Program-made: the position numbers and the translations under genes
Part shown: one piece after another, positions 35,819 through 44,946 of the stretch
How positions within the stretch are numbered: the first letter of the stretch is position 1
Layout: every line of letters begins with the position of its first letter
Notes under the pieces: generated by a model
Databases searched by the model: none
The model's input: only the letters and a program-made list of their open reading frames with translations
Told to the model about the DNA's origin: nothing
Source of the DNA: Chryseobacterium oranimense
GTDB taxonomy: Bacteria > Bacteroidota > Bacteroidia > Flavobacteriales > Weeksellaceae
Direction of reading: 5' to 3'
Assembly (NCBI RefSeq): GCF_025244725.1
Contig: NZ_CP104203.1
Span: forward strand, 3,720,001 to 3,784,000
Length of the DNA stretch: 64,000 nt

Positions 35819-36748
35819 ATGAAGATTCTCCTTTTAGATAAAAACCATCCTCTCATCACAGAACAGCTTTTGGCTAAAAATTTTGTACTGGAAGAAGATT
35901 TTACGTCATCCTACGATGAAATCTGTCAAAAAATTCAAAATTATGACGGTGCTATTATCAGAAGCAGAATTCCTTTGGATAAAAACTTTCTGGAAAAAGG
36001 AAAAAACCTGAAATTTATTGCCAGAGTAGGGGCGGGAATGGAAAATATTGATATTCCCGTTGCTGAGCAGTTGGGAATTCAGCTAATCAATTCTCCTGAA
36101 GGCAACAGGGATTCGGTTGCAGAACATGTAGTAGGAATGCTCCTGATTCTTATGAACCGCCTTTTTATAGCTTCACAGGAAGTAAAAAACGGGATTTGGC
36201 TTCGTGAAGAAAACCGAGGGGATGAACTTCTTGGAAAAACAGTTGGCCTTATAGGATATGGTAACATGGGAAAGGCTACAGCAAAAAGACTCTCAGGATT
36301 TGGCTGTAAGGTTGTTTTTCATGATATTCTTTCCGGACTTTCAGATGAATATGCCTCACAGGTTAGTTTGGATGAACTGAAGCAGTCTGCAGACATCTTA
36401 AGTTTACATATCCCACTGACTCCCGAAACGTATTATATTATAGATGAAAAGTTTATTTCAGATATGAAAAAAGACTTTTATTTTGTGAATACAGCAAGAG
36501 GAAAAAACGTTGAAACTAAATATTTAGTTGAAGGTCTTAAATCAAGGAAAGTGAAAGGTGCATGTCTTGATGTTCTGGAATACGAAAAGTCATCCTTCGA
36601 AAATCTGGAAACAGAAAATGAAGACCTGAAATATCTTCTGGAATCTGACAAAGCAATCGTAACACCGCATATTGCCGGATGGACCCATCAGAGTAAAGAA
36701 AAGCTGGCACAGGTAATCGTTGATAAAATAGTAGCTTCATACTGTTAA
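35819..36748 (+). CDS. D-2-hydroxyacid dehydrogenase (phosphoglycerate dehydrogenase-like)
   Basis: About 309 residues, NAD-dependent. The start is ATG 35819 (MKILLLDK), rather than the GTG four codons earlier. The Rossmann motif is GLIGYGNMGKATAKRL. The catalytic Arg lies in FIARVGAGMENID, Glu in the PEGN/DVLEYE region, and His in IVTPHIAGWT. It lacks the C-terminal ACT domain of SerA. It could be a 3-phosphoglycerate or other 2-hydroxyacid dehydrogenase; substrate specificity is not readable. It stands alone between repeat-rich spacers. Confidence 0.85.
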   Translation: MKILLLDKNHPLITEQLLAKNFVLEEDFTSSYDEICQKIQNYDGAIIRSRIPLDKNFLEKGKNLKFIARVGAGMENIDIPVAEQLGIQLINSPEGNRDSVAEHVVGMLLILMNRLFIASQEVKNGIWLREENRGDELLGKTVGLIGYGNMGKATAKRLSGFGCKVVFHDILSGLSDEYASQVSLDELKQSADILSLHIPLTPETYYIIDEKFISDMKKDFYFVNTARGKNVETKYLVEGLKSRKVKGACLDVLEYEKSSFENLETENEDLKYLLESDKAIVTPHIAGWTHQSKEKLAQVIVDKIVASYC

Positions 36749-36755
36749 TTTAACT

Positions 36756-36829
36756 AAGAAAGCAAAGAAGGTTGAGAATGCAGGTGTAATTACAACAAAA
36801 ATTTTGCTATCGGCTTTCTTTGCTTTTTT
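36756..36829 (+). terminator. Terminator-like inverted repeat
   Basis: AAGAAAGCAAAGAA (36756-36769) pairs with TTCTTTGCTTTTTT (36816-36829), followed by a pyrimidine-rich tail. The loop is long, about 46 nt, so efficiency is uncertain. Confidence 0.45.
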
Positions 36830-36967
36830 GCCTTTTCACAATTTTGCCTTTTGATCCTCTCATTATTTTACATTTCCACTTTTTTATGTTAAATAATTCA
36901 TAATGTAGGCTTCGGAACGAGAATTTATTTTGAGTTTTATTAAATTGCCACTCATTTTTTGATACTC

Positions 36968-38230
36968 ATGACGACGCGTAATTTTATACTTATTGTAACT
37001 GTTTTTTTATCCCTTATTTCCTGTAAAAAAAATGCTGAAGGCAAACAAGCTTCAGCTGAAAATCCAACCAATCTTCCGAATTACGGAAACGTAGACCTGA
37101 GCAACGTCTTTACCAAAGAGGATAGCCAGCTTGGAGATAAAGGAATACTCACAGGATATATTGACCAGTATTACAAAAAGATATGGGAAGGAGGTGACCT
37201 GAGCGGTGGAATTCTTGTGGCAAAAGGAGACGAAATTTTGTATGAAAACTACAGAGGTTTCGGTAGAGAAGGAAAACAGATGCCGATTGATAAAAATACG
37301 CCGCTGCATGTAGCTTCCGTTTCGAAGACGTTGACGGCAATGGCCATGATGAAACTGGTAGAAGCCGGAAAAATTAAACTCACCGACCATCTTACCCAAT
37401 TTTTTCCAGGATTCCCATATCCGAATGTTACTGTACAAACCCTTCTGGATCAGAGAAGCGGTCTTCCGAAATATGAATATTTCATTGCCAAAATACAGCC
37501 AGCCCCGGCAGAACTTTCAAAGGCTTTTATTACCAATCAGGATATTCTGAATATGATTATCAAATATAGGCCTGATCTGGCAAGAGATACGGATACAGGG
37601 TTTATGTATTGCAACACCAACTTTGCCATGTTAGCTTTACTGATCGAGAAGATCACTAAAACCCCTTTTCCACAGGCAATGCAGGAAATGGTGTTCAAAC
37701 CATTAAAAATGGAACATACCTATATTTTCCAGGAAAAAGATATACCTACAGCTGCCCAGTCTTTTTATTACGGCGGGAACAGATTGTATCCTCTGGACAG
37801 GCTTGATCTTATTTATGGAGATAAAAATGTATATACAACGCCTAGAGATCTTTATAATTTCTCAAAAGCTATGTTTTCAAAAGAATTTTTAAAGCCTGAT
37901 CTCATGCAGATGGTTTTCACACCATACAGCAACGAAAAAGCAGGGATGAATAATTACGGTCTCGGTTTCAGGATGAAGATTTTTGATAATGGAGAGAAAC
38001 TTACTTATCACAATGGCTGGTGGCACGGAACCAATTCAGTTTTTGCCCATCTTCTGAAATCAAAAGTAACGATTGTGGCTATTGGAAATAAATACTCAGG
38101 TAAAGTATATACAGCACTTGCTTTATCAGGATTATTCGAGGATTTTCCTGTTCAGAAAGATAAACTGCACAGTGTAATGAACGACAATAAAGATACTTTG
38201 AATGCCGGACATGAAGTTTTTGGAGAATAA
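36968..38230 (+). CDS. Serine hydrolase lipoprotein (class C beta-lactamase-like)
   Basis: About 420 residues. The start is ATG 36968, with lipobox LISC after a hydrophobic stretch; the TTG three codons upstream is less likely. The beta-lactamase/DD-peptidase fold motifs are SVSK (SxxK nucleophile), YCN (YxN-type) and HNGWWHG in place of KTG. Such lipid-anchored proteins are usually esterases or D-aminopeptidase-like enzymes rather than true beta-lactamases, and resistance cannot be inferred. Confidence 0.88.
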   Translation: MTTRNFILIVTVFLSLISCKKNAEGKQASAENPTNLPNYGNVDLSNVFTKEDSQLGDKGILTGYIDQYYKKIWEGGDLSGGILVAKGDEILYENYRGFGREGKQMPIDKNTPLHVASVSKTLTAMAMMKLVEAGKIKLTDHLTQFFPGFPYPNVTVQTLLDQRSGLPKYEYFIAKIQPAPAELSKAFITNQDILNMIIKYRPDLARDTDTGFMYCNTNFAMLALLIEKITKTPFPQAMQEMVFKPLKMEHTYIFQEKDIPTAAQSFYYGGNRLYPLDRLDLIYGDKNVYTTPRDLYNFSKAMFSKEFLKPDLMQMVFTPYSNEKAGMNNYGLGFRMKIFDNGEKLTYHNGWWHGTNSVFAHLLKSKVTIVAIGNKYSGKVYTALALSGLFEDFPVQKDKLHSVMNDNKDTLNAGHEVFGE

Positions 38231-38253
38231 TGTTTAATTTTGCTTAAACATCT

Positions 38254-40011
38254 ATGAAAAGACTTCTTCTATTATTCGTCATCTGTGTTCTTGCCCATTC
38301 ATGCGCAAGAGTGGGAGCCCCTGTAGGGGGCCCTAAAGATACCATTGCTCCGAAATTTTTAAGCTCGAATATCGATACCACAAGAGTGAATGTGAAAAGA
38401 GATATCCGTGAACTCAGACTGGATTTTGACGAATATATTACTTTAAAAGATATCAATAAGAACCTGATCATATCTCCGCCTATCAAAAATATAAAGCGGA
38501 TTCTTCCCTCCAATATTGCCAATAAGTATGTGATGATCCAGTGGGAAGATACTCTTCAGGCCAACACTACTTACAATTTCAATTTTGGGAATTCCATTGC
38601 TGATAATAATGAATCTAATATTCTGCGTTATTTCAATTTTGCATTTTCTACGGGAGATAAACTGGATGACCTTTATATAAGTGGTGAAATATCGGATGCG
38701 GTAGCCATTAAAAAGAAAGAAGGGGAAAATAAACTGGTTGTGGGGCTTTACCAGGTAAAGGATACCATCAACTACAAACAGAAGCCTTACTATATCACAA
38801 AAGTGGATGAAGATGGCTATTATGAGCTTAATTATCTTACTCCCGGAAAATACAAGATCATTGCCTTTGAGGATGAGAACGGTAATTCAATCTATGATCC
38901 CGGAAAAGAAAAAATAGGATTTCAAAAAGAACCTGTAGATGTTGAAAAGTCTGTTTCAGGATTAAATCTAAAAGTATATCCTTCCAAAAAGCCTTTGAAG
39001 TATGTTGAAATGAAAGAAAGTCCCGGAGGAGTTATCATGACATTTGAAGGCAATCCTGAAAACGTGAAAGTAGCTTCCATCAACGAGAAGCTTCAGGACA
39101 TCAAGGTAACTCACCGTCCCAAATCAGATACTGTAAAGATCTGGTTTGATCCTGTGAAAAGTGATGTAGGGCAGACTGTGACTGAAAATCTTAAATTCAG
39201 TTATGATACCGGCAGCAAGCAGGATACGGTTTCCGTTTTCTATAAATACAATAAGAAAAATGCAATGGATCTTGAAAATGATAATGGCGGACCTTTACTG
39301 GCCCCCAATTCTGATTTTAAGATAAGATCCGGGTATGTTATCGATAAGATCAGTCCGGAGAAATGGACTTTAAAAAGTGACAGCTTAACAACACAGGAGT
39401 TTACCGCAAAAATATCTGAAACAGATCCTTACCAGATTCAGATTCATTCAGACTTTGTGACCGGTAAAAAATACCAGCTTACCATTCCAAAAGAAACGGT
39501 GTCATCCTATTACACTAAAAATGTACAGTCAAAACGTTTTGATTTTGAGGTAGAGAAAGTGGAACAGTTCGGAAGCCTTGCTTTTAACATTCAAAATGCC
39601 CCGGAAACCAATTACTGGATCCAGCTTCTGGATGCTTCGGATAAAGTTGTTTATTCAAGATATACCAAAGGAAACAGCATCAAATTTGACATTCTGAAAC
39701 CGAACGAATATATCGTTCGTATCCTGGTAGACAACAACGGAAATAAATTCTGGGACGAGGCTGATTTTGAAAAAGAAACCTATGCCGAAGACTCCTATGT
39801 TTTCTACAAAAAAGCTATTGTACGTCCATTATGGGAAACCAAAGAAGACTGGGACCTGAAAGATACCAGAACACTGGACAATCCTAAAGGAAATGTTCCT
39901 AAACCTGCAGAAGTTCCTGCTGGAGAAGCATCAAAAGAAACCGTACAGAAAGAAGTAAACAAAGAAGTGAAGTCGGAATCCGGAAATGCAGTCCTGACTC
40001 CGGTAAAATAG
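38254..40011 (+). CDS. Ig-like (Big_5) domain lipoprotein
   Basis: A 585-residue envelope lipoprotein (lipobox LAHSC). Residues about 20-135 resemble the Big_5 Ig-like domain found in Bacteroidota (ARVGAPVGGPKDTIAPKF start, FNFGNSIADNNE). A transthyretin-like segment near residues 190-215 reads NYLTPGKYKIIAFEDENGNSIYDPG, and a second copy near 480-510 reads LKPNEYIVRILVDNNGNKFWD. The C-terminus is Glu/Lys/Val-rich and disordered. Function unknown, probably structural at the outer membrane. It is 4 bp before the haem-binding gene. Confidence 0.85.
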   Translation: MKRLLLLFVICVLAHSCARVGAPVGGPKDTIAPKFLSSNIDTTRVNVKRDIRELRLDFDEYITLKDINKNLIISPPIKNIKRILPSNIANKYVMIQWEDTLQANTTYNFNFGNSIADNNESNILRYFNFAFSTGDKLDDLYISGEISDAVAIKKKEGENKLVVGLYQVKDTINYKQKPYYITKVDEDGYYELNYLTPGKYKIIAFEDENGNSIYDPGKEKIGFQKEPVDVEKSVSGLNLKVYPSKKPLKYVEMKESPGGVIMTFEGNPENVKVASINEKLQDIKVTHRPKSDTVKIWFDPVKSDVGQTVTENLKFSYDTGSKQDTVSVFYKYNKKNAMDLENDNGGPLLAPNSDFKIRSGYVIDKISPEKWTLKSDSLTTQEFTAKISETDPYQIQIHSDFVTGKKYQLTIPKETVSSYYTKNVQSKRFDFEVEKVEQFGSLAFNIQNAPETNYWIQLLDASDKVVYSRYTKGNSIKFDILKPNEYIVRILVDNNGNKFWDEADFEKETYAEDSYVFYKKAIVRPLWETKEDWDLKDTRTLDNPKGNVPKPAEVPAGEASKETVQKEVNKEVKSESGNAVLTPVK

Positions 40012-40015
40012 AGGT

Positions 40016-40474
40016 ATGAAGACGTTGAAAAAAGTAGTATTCTGGACGTTGGTGGCTTTTGCAATCATCCAGTTCATTCCCATTGACAGGGTAAACCAGC
40101 CCGTCGATAGAGCTGTTAACTTTGTTGATACGAAAAAGACACCGGAAAAGATTAAAGGCCTGATAAAAGGGGCCTGTTACGATTGCCATTCCAATGAAAC
40201 GGTTTATCCCAAATATGCTTACTTTGCTCCGGTTTCCTGGTCTGTAAAAAGCCATATTAACGAAGGCAGGGAGCATCTCAATTTTTCTGTCTGGGGATCT
40301 TATAATAAGGAACTGAAAGAGAGCATGCTGAGCAAATCTGTCCAGACTATTCAAAACAAGATTATGCCAATGCCCGGCTATATTGTCTATCACAAAGAAG
40401 CCAACCTCTCCGATGCAGAAAGAACACTGCTGGTTCAGTATTTTGAAGAGATGCTGAAATCAAAAACCTATTAA
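40016..40474 (+). CDS. Haem-binding domain protein (single CxxCH)
   Basis: A 152-residue protein with an N-terminal membrane anchor (VVFWTLVAFAIIQFIPI) and a haem-attachment motif CYDCH followed by SNETVYPKYAYFAPVSW. These match the Haem_bd family of short c-type haem proteins in Bacteroidota. A possible axial Met lies in IMPMPGY. It starts 4 bp after the Ig-like lipoprotein gene, so the pair is probably co-expressed. The electron-transfer partner is unknown. Confidence 0.9.
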   Translation: MKTLKKVVFWTLVAFAIIQFIPIDRVNQPVDRAVNFVDTKKTPEKIKGLIKGACYDCHSNETVYPKYAYFAPVSWSVKSHINEGREHLNFSVWGSYNKELKESMLSKSVQTIQNKIMPMPGYIVYHKEANLSDAERTLLVQYFEEMLKSKTY

Positions 40475-40476
40475 AA

Positions 40477-40501
40477 AACTCCCACAAAGTTTGCGGGAGT
40501 T
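40477..40501 (-). terminator. Terminator between convergent haem-binding and NUDIX genes
   Basis: AACTCCC and GGGAGTT enclose an 11-nt loop. On the minus strand a T-run follows, so it mainly serves the NUDIX gene and perhaps both. Confidence 0.7.
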
Positions 40502-40511
40502 CATACAAAAA

Positions 40512-41024
40512 TTATTTCTTTATATATTCCTTAAAAAATCTCTGTTGAGACTCGAAAGCAATATCATTAAGGTCTAGTGCATTCAAAGGAATCCAGATGG
40601 CCTCTGATATTTCAGAAAGCTCAAGACTCACTTCAAATTTTTCCGGGACATTATATTCATAAAAGAGATCAATCGTATTATAATCGATTTCTTTATACTG
40701 ATAAATGTTTGGAAGACTGGTCAGATACTTTAAATTTGAAATATCCACATCAAGCTGAAGCTCTTCAAAAAGCTCTCTTTTGCATGTTTCCTCAGCGCTT
40801 TCCTTTGGGTCAACAAAACCTCCGGCCAGGTCCAGCTTTCCTTTTTTAGGATCACGGTTTCTTCTGGTAAGATAAATTTCGTCACCACATAGGATAACAA
40901 CAGCTACCGCGCCGGCAACATTATTATAGAGGGTGAAACCACATTCGGGACAGCTCCATTTTTTTTCACCGTCCCAATTCAGGGTTTCTTTGCCACAGCT
41001 TGGGCAGTATTTCAATAATTTCAT
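40512..41024 (-). CDS. NUDIX hydrolase with N-terminal zinc ribbon
   Basis: A 170-residue protein. A four-Cys zinc ribbon occupies residues about 7-34 (CPSCG, CPECG). The NUDIX box starts GGFVDPKESAEETCKRE and ends LFEELQLD, with all acidic residues present. It resembles the zinc-ribbon plus NUDIX core of NudC-type NADH pyrophosphatases, but is shorter. The substrate is uncertain. Confidence 0.88.
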   Translation of the reverse strand: MKLLKYCPSCGKETLNWDGEKKWSCPECGFTLYNNVAGAVAVVILCGDEIYLTRRNRDPKKGKLDLAGGFVDPKESAEETCKRELFEELQLDVDISNLKYLTSLPNIYQYKEIDYNTIDLFYEYNVPEKFEVSLELSEISEAIWIPLNALDLNDIAFESQQRFFKEYIKK

Positions 41025-41065
41025 CTGTTCTAATTATTTTTTCAAAAGTCAGATGGAACTTCGTT

Positions 41066-41980
41066 TCACTGAGCAATATTAATATTCCTCGGATGATAAC
41101 TTAAAATTACATCCCGAAGTTCTTCTGTCTTCAGATGGGTATAGATCTCCGTAGTGGTAATGCTGGAGTGTCCGAGCATTTCCTGGATATAGCGAAGGTC
41201 TGCACCATTCTGTAAAAGGTGTGTTGCAAAAGAATGTCTGAAAGTATGTGGAGATATTTTTTTGCTTACTCCTGCTTTGTCCGTAAGTTCTTTAATGATC
41301 AGAAACACGATCACTCTGGACATAGATGTGCCACGGCTGTTCAGAAATAAAGTGTCTTCGTATTTTTTATTGATCTTGCTTTTCGAACGTACTTCTTTAA
41401 TGTAAGTTTCCAAAAGTTCAGCAGTATAATCGGCTAAAGGAACGAAACGTGTTTTGTTGCCTTTTCCGTTTACCTTGATATACTGTTCCTTGAAATTAAT
41501 GTTCGAAATTTTAAGGTCAATAAGTTCCGAGACACGTAATCCGCATCCGTAAAGAACCTCAATAATACAATGATTTCTCTTTCCGAGGTCAGAATCTGCC
41601 TCAATGGCTGCGATGATCTTATTGATATCCGGCAGGCTTAAGGTGTCAGGAAGATATAATCCCAGTTTTGGGCCTTCAAGCAGTGAAGCAGGGTTGTCTT
41701 CCCGGTACTCGTCTTCAAGAAGAAACTTGAAGAAAGCTTTTATGGAAGAAATCCATCTTGCCTGAGATCTTTCGCTGAACTTCTGTTTGGAAAGATTGAA
41801 GATATATTCCTGTAAGTTTTCGTACCCGATAGAGTCCGGACCGACATTTTCCAGATCCACTTCGGCGTAATCTTTTAATTTTTTGATGTCTCGAATATAG
41901 GCATCGAGAGTGTTTTCTGAAAAATTTCTTTCGAAGCGAAGAAATATTTCAAAATCTTTGATCTTTTCATCCCAAGTCAT
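41066..41980 (-). CDS. xerD: Tyrosine recombinase XerD
   Basis: A 304-residue site-specific recombinase for chromosome dimer resolution. An N-terminal SAM-like DNA-binding domain (FLRFERNFSENTLDAYIRDIKKL) is followed by the catalytic domain. Catalytic residues: Arg in GCGLRVSEL, HxxR in HTFRHSFATHLL, His in LGHSSITTTEIY and the Tyr nucleophile in TEIYTHL. The full length and housekeeping context argue against a phage or transposon integrase. It is 9 bp downstream of the dCMP deaminase gene. Confidence 0.92.
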   Translation of the reverse strand: MTWDEKIKDFEIFLRFERNFSENTLDAYIRDIKKLKDYAEVDLENVGPDSIGYENLQEYIFNLSKQKFSERSQARWISSIKAFFKFLLEDEYREDNPASLLEGPKLGLYLPDTLSLPDINKIIAAIEADSDLGKRNHCIIEVLYGCGLRVSELIDLKISNINFKEQYIKVNGKGNKTRFVPLADYTAELLETYIKEVRSKSKINKKYEDTLFLNSRGTSMSRVIVFLIIKELTDKAGVSKKISPHTFRHSFATHLLQNGADLRYIQEMLGHSSITTTEIYTHLKTEELRDVILSYHPRNINIAQ

Positions 41981-41989
41981 ATTTGTGCT

Positions 41990-42412
41990 TTATTTTTTTA
42001 GTTCACAGTCCGATATTTGTTCTATTTCAATACCATGATTTCTCAAGAACGCTATTCCATCGTCGTCTGAATACTCATTAATATACACCAGCCTTGTAAT
42101 TCCTGCCTGTAAAATAAGCTTGCTGCATTCTTTGCATGGCGACAGCGTTAGATATAACGTTGAGCCTTTTGCAGACTGCGTGGAAGCGGCCAGCTTTAAT
42201 ATCGCATTGGCTTCCGCATGAAGTACATACCAGTGTGTTTTGCCCTCTTCATCTTCACAGCAGTTTTCAAATCCCGAAGGAGTTCCGTTGTAACCATCTG
42301 AAATAATCATCCTATCTTTTACGATAAGAGCTCCTACCTGTTTTCTCTTACAGTAGGAGAGTTTTGCCCACTCCTGGGCCATTTTTAGATAAGCTTTATC
42401 AAACTTATTCAT
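41990..42412 (-). CDS. Deoxycytidylate deaminase family protein
   Basis: A 140-residue zinc-dependent deaminase of the dCMP deaminase/ComEB group. Zinc and catalytic motifs are LHAEANAI and LSPCKECSKL. The N-terminal KRKQVGALIVKD and SDGYNGTPSGFENCC match dCMP deaminases. It supplies dUMP for thymidylate synthesis. It precedes xerD by 9 bp, an operon pair often seen in Flavobacteriia. Confidence 0.92.
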   Translation of the reverse strand: MNKFDKAYLKMAQEWAKLSYCKRKQVGALIVKDRMIISDGYNGTPSGFENCCEDEEGKTHWYVLHAEANAILKLAASTQSAKGSTLYLTLSPCKECSKLILQAGITRLVYINEYSDDDGIAFLRNHGIEIEQISDCELKK

Positions 42413-42455
42413 ACCGCAGCATTAGTTTTTTTCGAAATAATTTGGATTAAAAGTT

Positions 42456-43223
42456 TTAGAAGTTAGGCTTTCTTTTCTCTAAAAAAGCGGAAACTCCTTC
42501 TTTCTTGTCGTTCAGTTCAAAAAGTTCCCCGAAATACTTGATTTCAGATTCAAAACCTTTATCCGTGTCAGACAAGTTAACGGCCTGTATTGCCTTTGAT
42601 ATAGCCATTGGTGAGTTACCGGCTATAATACTCGCTAATTCTTTTGTTTTGGTTAATAATTCTTCAATAGGATATACTTCATTTACCAATCCGATTTCTT
42701 TTGCTTTTTGGGCAGGAATCATTTTGGCAGAGAAGATCATTTCGTTGGCAATACCTTTTCCTACAAGTTTAGGAAGTCTTTGTGTTCCTCCGTATCCAGG
42801 GATTAATCCCAGGGTAACTTCCGGAAGCCCCAGTTTTGCATTCTCTGATGCATATCTGATATGGCACGCCATGGCAAGCTCTAAACCTCCTCCTAATGCA
42901 AAACCGTTAACGGCTGCAATAACAGGTTTAGATGTATTTTCAATTTTGTTGAACAGGGTATTGTGCCCGTTTCTGGCCAGTTCTTCGGCTTTTTCCTGTC
43001 CAAAATCACTGAATTCTTTTATATCGGCCCCCGCTACAAACGATTTTTCACCACTTCCTGTAATGATAATTACCCTGCAGGATTCATCAGCATTAAGTTC
43101 GTCCATTGCTGAACTGATCTCTTGAATCGTTTTCGCATTTAAAGCATTTAAGCTTTGAGGTCTGTTTATTGTAACAACAGCTAATTGGTCTTCCTTCTCT
43201 AATAATATATTTTCGTAACTCAT
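42456..43223 (-). CDS. Enoyl-CoA hydratase/isomerase family protein
   Basis: About 255 residues. The start is ATG 43223 (MSYENILLEKED); sixteen upstream codons are open but carry no family sequence. Crotonase-fold motifs: oxyanion-hole VAGADIKEF and GGGLELAMACHIRYAS, with a catalytic Glu there and a second one in LGLPEVTLGLIPGYGGTQRL. Both Glu of true enoyl-CoA hydratases are present, so hydration of trans-2-enoyl-CoA in beta-oxidation is likely. No other beta-oxidation genes flank it. Confidence 0.92.
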   Translation of the reverse strand: MSYENILLEKEDQLAVVTINRPQSLNALNAKTIQEISSAMDELNADESCRVIIITGSGEKSFVAGADIKEFSDFGQEKAEELARNGHNTLFNKIENTSKPVIAAVNGFALGGGLELAMACHIRYASENAKLGLPEVTLGLIPGYGGTQRLPKLVGKGIANEMIFSAKMIPAQKAKEIGLVNEVYPIEELLTKTKELASIIAGNSPMAISKAIQAVNLSDTDKGFESEIKYFGELFELNDKKEGVSAFLEKRKPNF

Positions 43224-43327
43224 TTTTCCACTATAAAATATTATTTTTTGCAAATTATGAATTTTTTGCAAAAAAAAGGAAAAAATATTATTTTTTTTTC
43301 CTTTTAATTGATGAATCCTTCAAAATA

Positions 43328-44815
43328 CTATTTTGAGTGATTCATCATATTTGCATCTATATTGATATTAAGCTGAGATGCCACTTTCATGCCAAGTTCA
43401 ATATTAGCCCTGAAAAAGTGACATAACTGGCGGTTGATAATCTCGTCTTTTTTCGGTCCGGTAATGCCTCTCATGCTTCCTACTATGTTGCTGATTAGGT
43501 GTTCTCTATCCTCAATGTTCATTGCTTTTGTATACAGCAGTCCGGGTTGGGTATAGTGATCATCATCGTTTTCATTCCTGTTATAATTGGCAACATGGGC
43601 ACTGTCAAGCTCATATTCGTAATTCTTATAGGCCGGATCCGGTTTGATATCATCAAAACTGTTCGGATGATAATTCGGTTTATCTTGGTAGGCACTTGAA
43701 TCTGCCATGAAGCCGTCTCTCTGATAATTATTAACAGCGAAAGGGCATCGGTTCACTTCCAGCTGGTGAGCATTTACTCCAACTCTGTATCTGTGGGCAT
43801 CCGGATAAGAGAACAGTCTTCCCTGAAGCATTTTGTCCGGAGAGAAGCTTATTCCGTTAATCAGGCTGCTTGGCGAAAACGCAGATTGTTCCACATGGGC
43901 GAAATAATTGACCGGAACTTCGTTCAGCTCCATTTCTCCCACTTCAATTAATGGGAAATCACTTTGAAACCACACCTTGGTAATATCAAAAGGGTTCCAT
44001 CTGAAATCTTTAGCCTGCTCTTCGGTCATTACCTGGATATACATTATCCATTTCGGAAAGTTTCCGTTTTCAATCGCGTTGCATAGGTCTTCCTGGGCGA
44101 AATCCGGGTTTTCTCCGGCCATCTTTACGGCTTCCGCATCCGTAAAGTTTTTAATTCCCTGTTTTGTTTTAAAATGGAACTTTACCCAAACTCTTTCATT
44201 CTGATCGTTGATCATTGAGAAAGTGTGGGAACCGAATCCATGCATATGTCTGTAGCCATAAGGAGTTCCTCTGTCCGACATTAAAATAAGAACCTGGTGA
44301 AGGGATTCCGGATTATGGCTCCAGAAATCCCACATCATCGTGGCGCTTTTCAGATTGGTTTTCGGGACTCTTTTCTGGGTATGAATAAAATCCGGGAATT
44401 TTTTGGCATCCTTAATAAAGAATACGGGTGTATTGTTTCCTACAAGATCCCAGTTTCCGTCTTCCGTATAAAATTTCAAAGCAAAACCTCTCGGGTCTCT
44501 TGCTGTATCTGCACTTCCTTTCTCTCCACCTACAGTAGAAAACCGGGCAAACATTCTGCATGAGTTTCCTGCTTTTGAGAACAATTTAGCTTTTGTATAC
44601 TTACTGATGTCATGGGTTACGGTAAATGTTCCGTAGGCACCGGTTCCCTTGGCGTGCACAATTCTTTCAGGAATTCTTTCTCTTACAAAGTGTGCAAGGT
44701 TTTCCTGAAGGATAAAATCCTGCAGAAGGACAGGTCCTCTCGGGCCTACGGTCTGTGAGTCCTGATGTTCAAAATAAGGAGCGCCATTGCTGAGCGTTAA
44801 TTTTTTAGAATCCAT
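43328..44815 (-). CDS. katA: Haem catalase
   Basis: A 495-residue monofunctional catalase of the small-subunit type. The distal His lies in ERIVHAKGTGAYGTF, the distal Asn in DLVGNNTPVFFIKD, and the proximal haem-ligand Tyr in RLFSYPDAHRYRVG. RFSTVGGEKGSADTARDPRGFALKFYT is the family signature. It is transcribed divergently from oxyR over a 131-bp promoter region, so peroxide induction through OxyR is expected. Confidence 0.96.
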   Translation of the reverse strand: MDSKKLTLSNGAPYFEHQDSQTVGPRGPVLLQDFILQENLAHFVRERIPERIVHAKGTGAYGTFTVTHDISKYTKAKLFSKAGNSCRMFARFSTVGGEKGSADTARDPRGFALKFYTEDGNWDLVGNNTPVFFIKDAKKFPDFIHTQKRVPKTNLKSATMMWDFWSHNPESLHQVLILMSDRGTPYGYRHMHGFGSHTFSMINDQNERVWVKFHFKTKQGIKNFTDAEAVKMAGENPDFAQEDLCNAIENGNFPKWIMYIQVMTEEQAKDFRWNPFDITKVWFQSDFPLIEVGEMELNEVPVNYFAHVEQSAFSPSSLINGISFSPDKMLQGRLFSYPDAHRYRVGVNAHQLEVNRCPFAVNNYQRDGFMADSSAYQDKPNYHPNSFDDIKPDPAYKNYEYELDSAHVANYNRNENDDDHYTQPGLLYTKAMNIEDREHLISNIVGSMRGITGPKKDEIINRQLCHFFRANIELGMKVASQLNINIDANMMNHSK

Positions 44816-44876
44816 ATAGTTATGATTTGTATGGTTGATTTCCCTTGTAAACTGTCTATGCAGACGTATTAAATAT

Positions 44877-44936
44877 CAAATTTACTTGAATTTTTGATTA
44901 CAAATAGCAAAAACATTTTATCTTTGTAATAGATAA
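44877..44936. promoter_or_regulatory. Divergent katA/oxyR promoters with a dyad operator
   Basis: The katA -7 box is TAAATTTG on the minus strand (44884-44877). The oxyR -7 box is TATCTTTG (44919-44926) with TTG at 44894-44896. A dyad TTATCT-N7-AGATAA (44918-44936) covers the oxyR box and has the T-N11-A geometry of LysR-type sites. It could let OxyR repress its own gene and activate katA. Confidence 0.5.
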
Positions 44937-44946
44937 TATTAATCAG

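Noticed and set aside
36968..38230. Beta-lactamase resistance gene
   Set aside because: The fold motifs are present but the KTG motif is replaced by HxG and the protein is a lipoprotein hydrolase type; antibiotic hydrolysis is not supported.
41066..41980. Integrase marking a genomic island
   Set aside because: XerD-type length and motifs, housekeeping neighbours, and no tRNA or attachment repeats nearby.
42505..43125. 206-residue plus-strand ORF
   Set aside because: It lies entirely antisense to the enoyl-CoA hydratase gene, whose motifs are complete; it is a codon-bias shadow.
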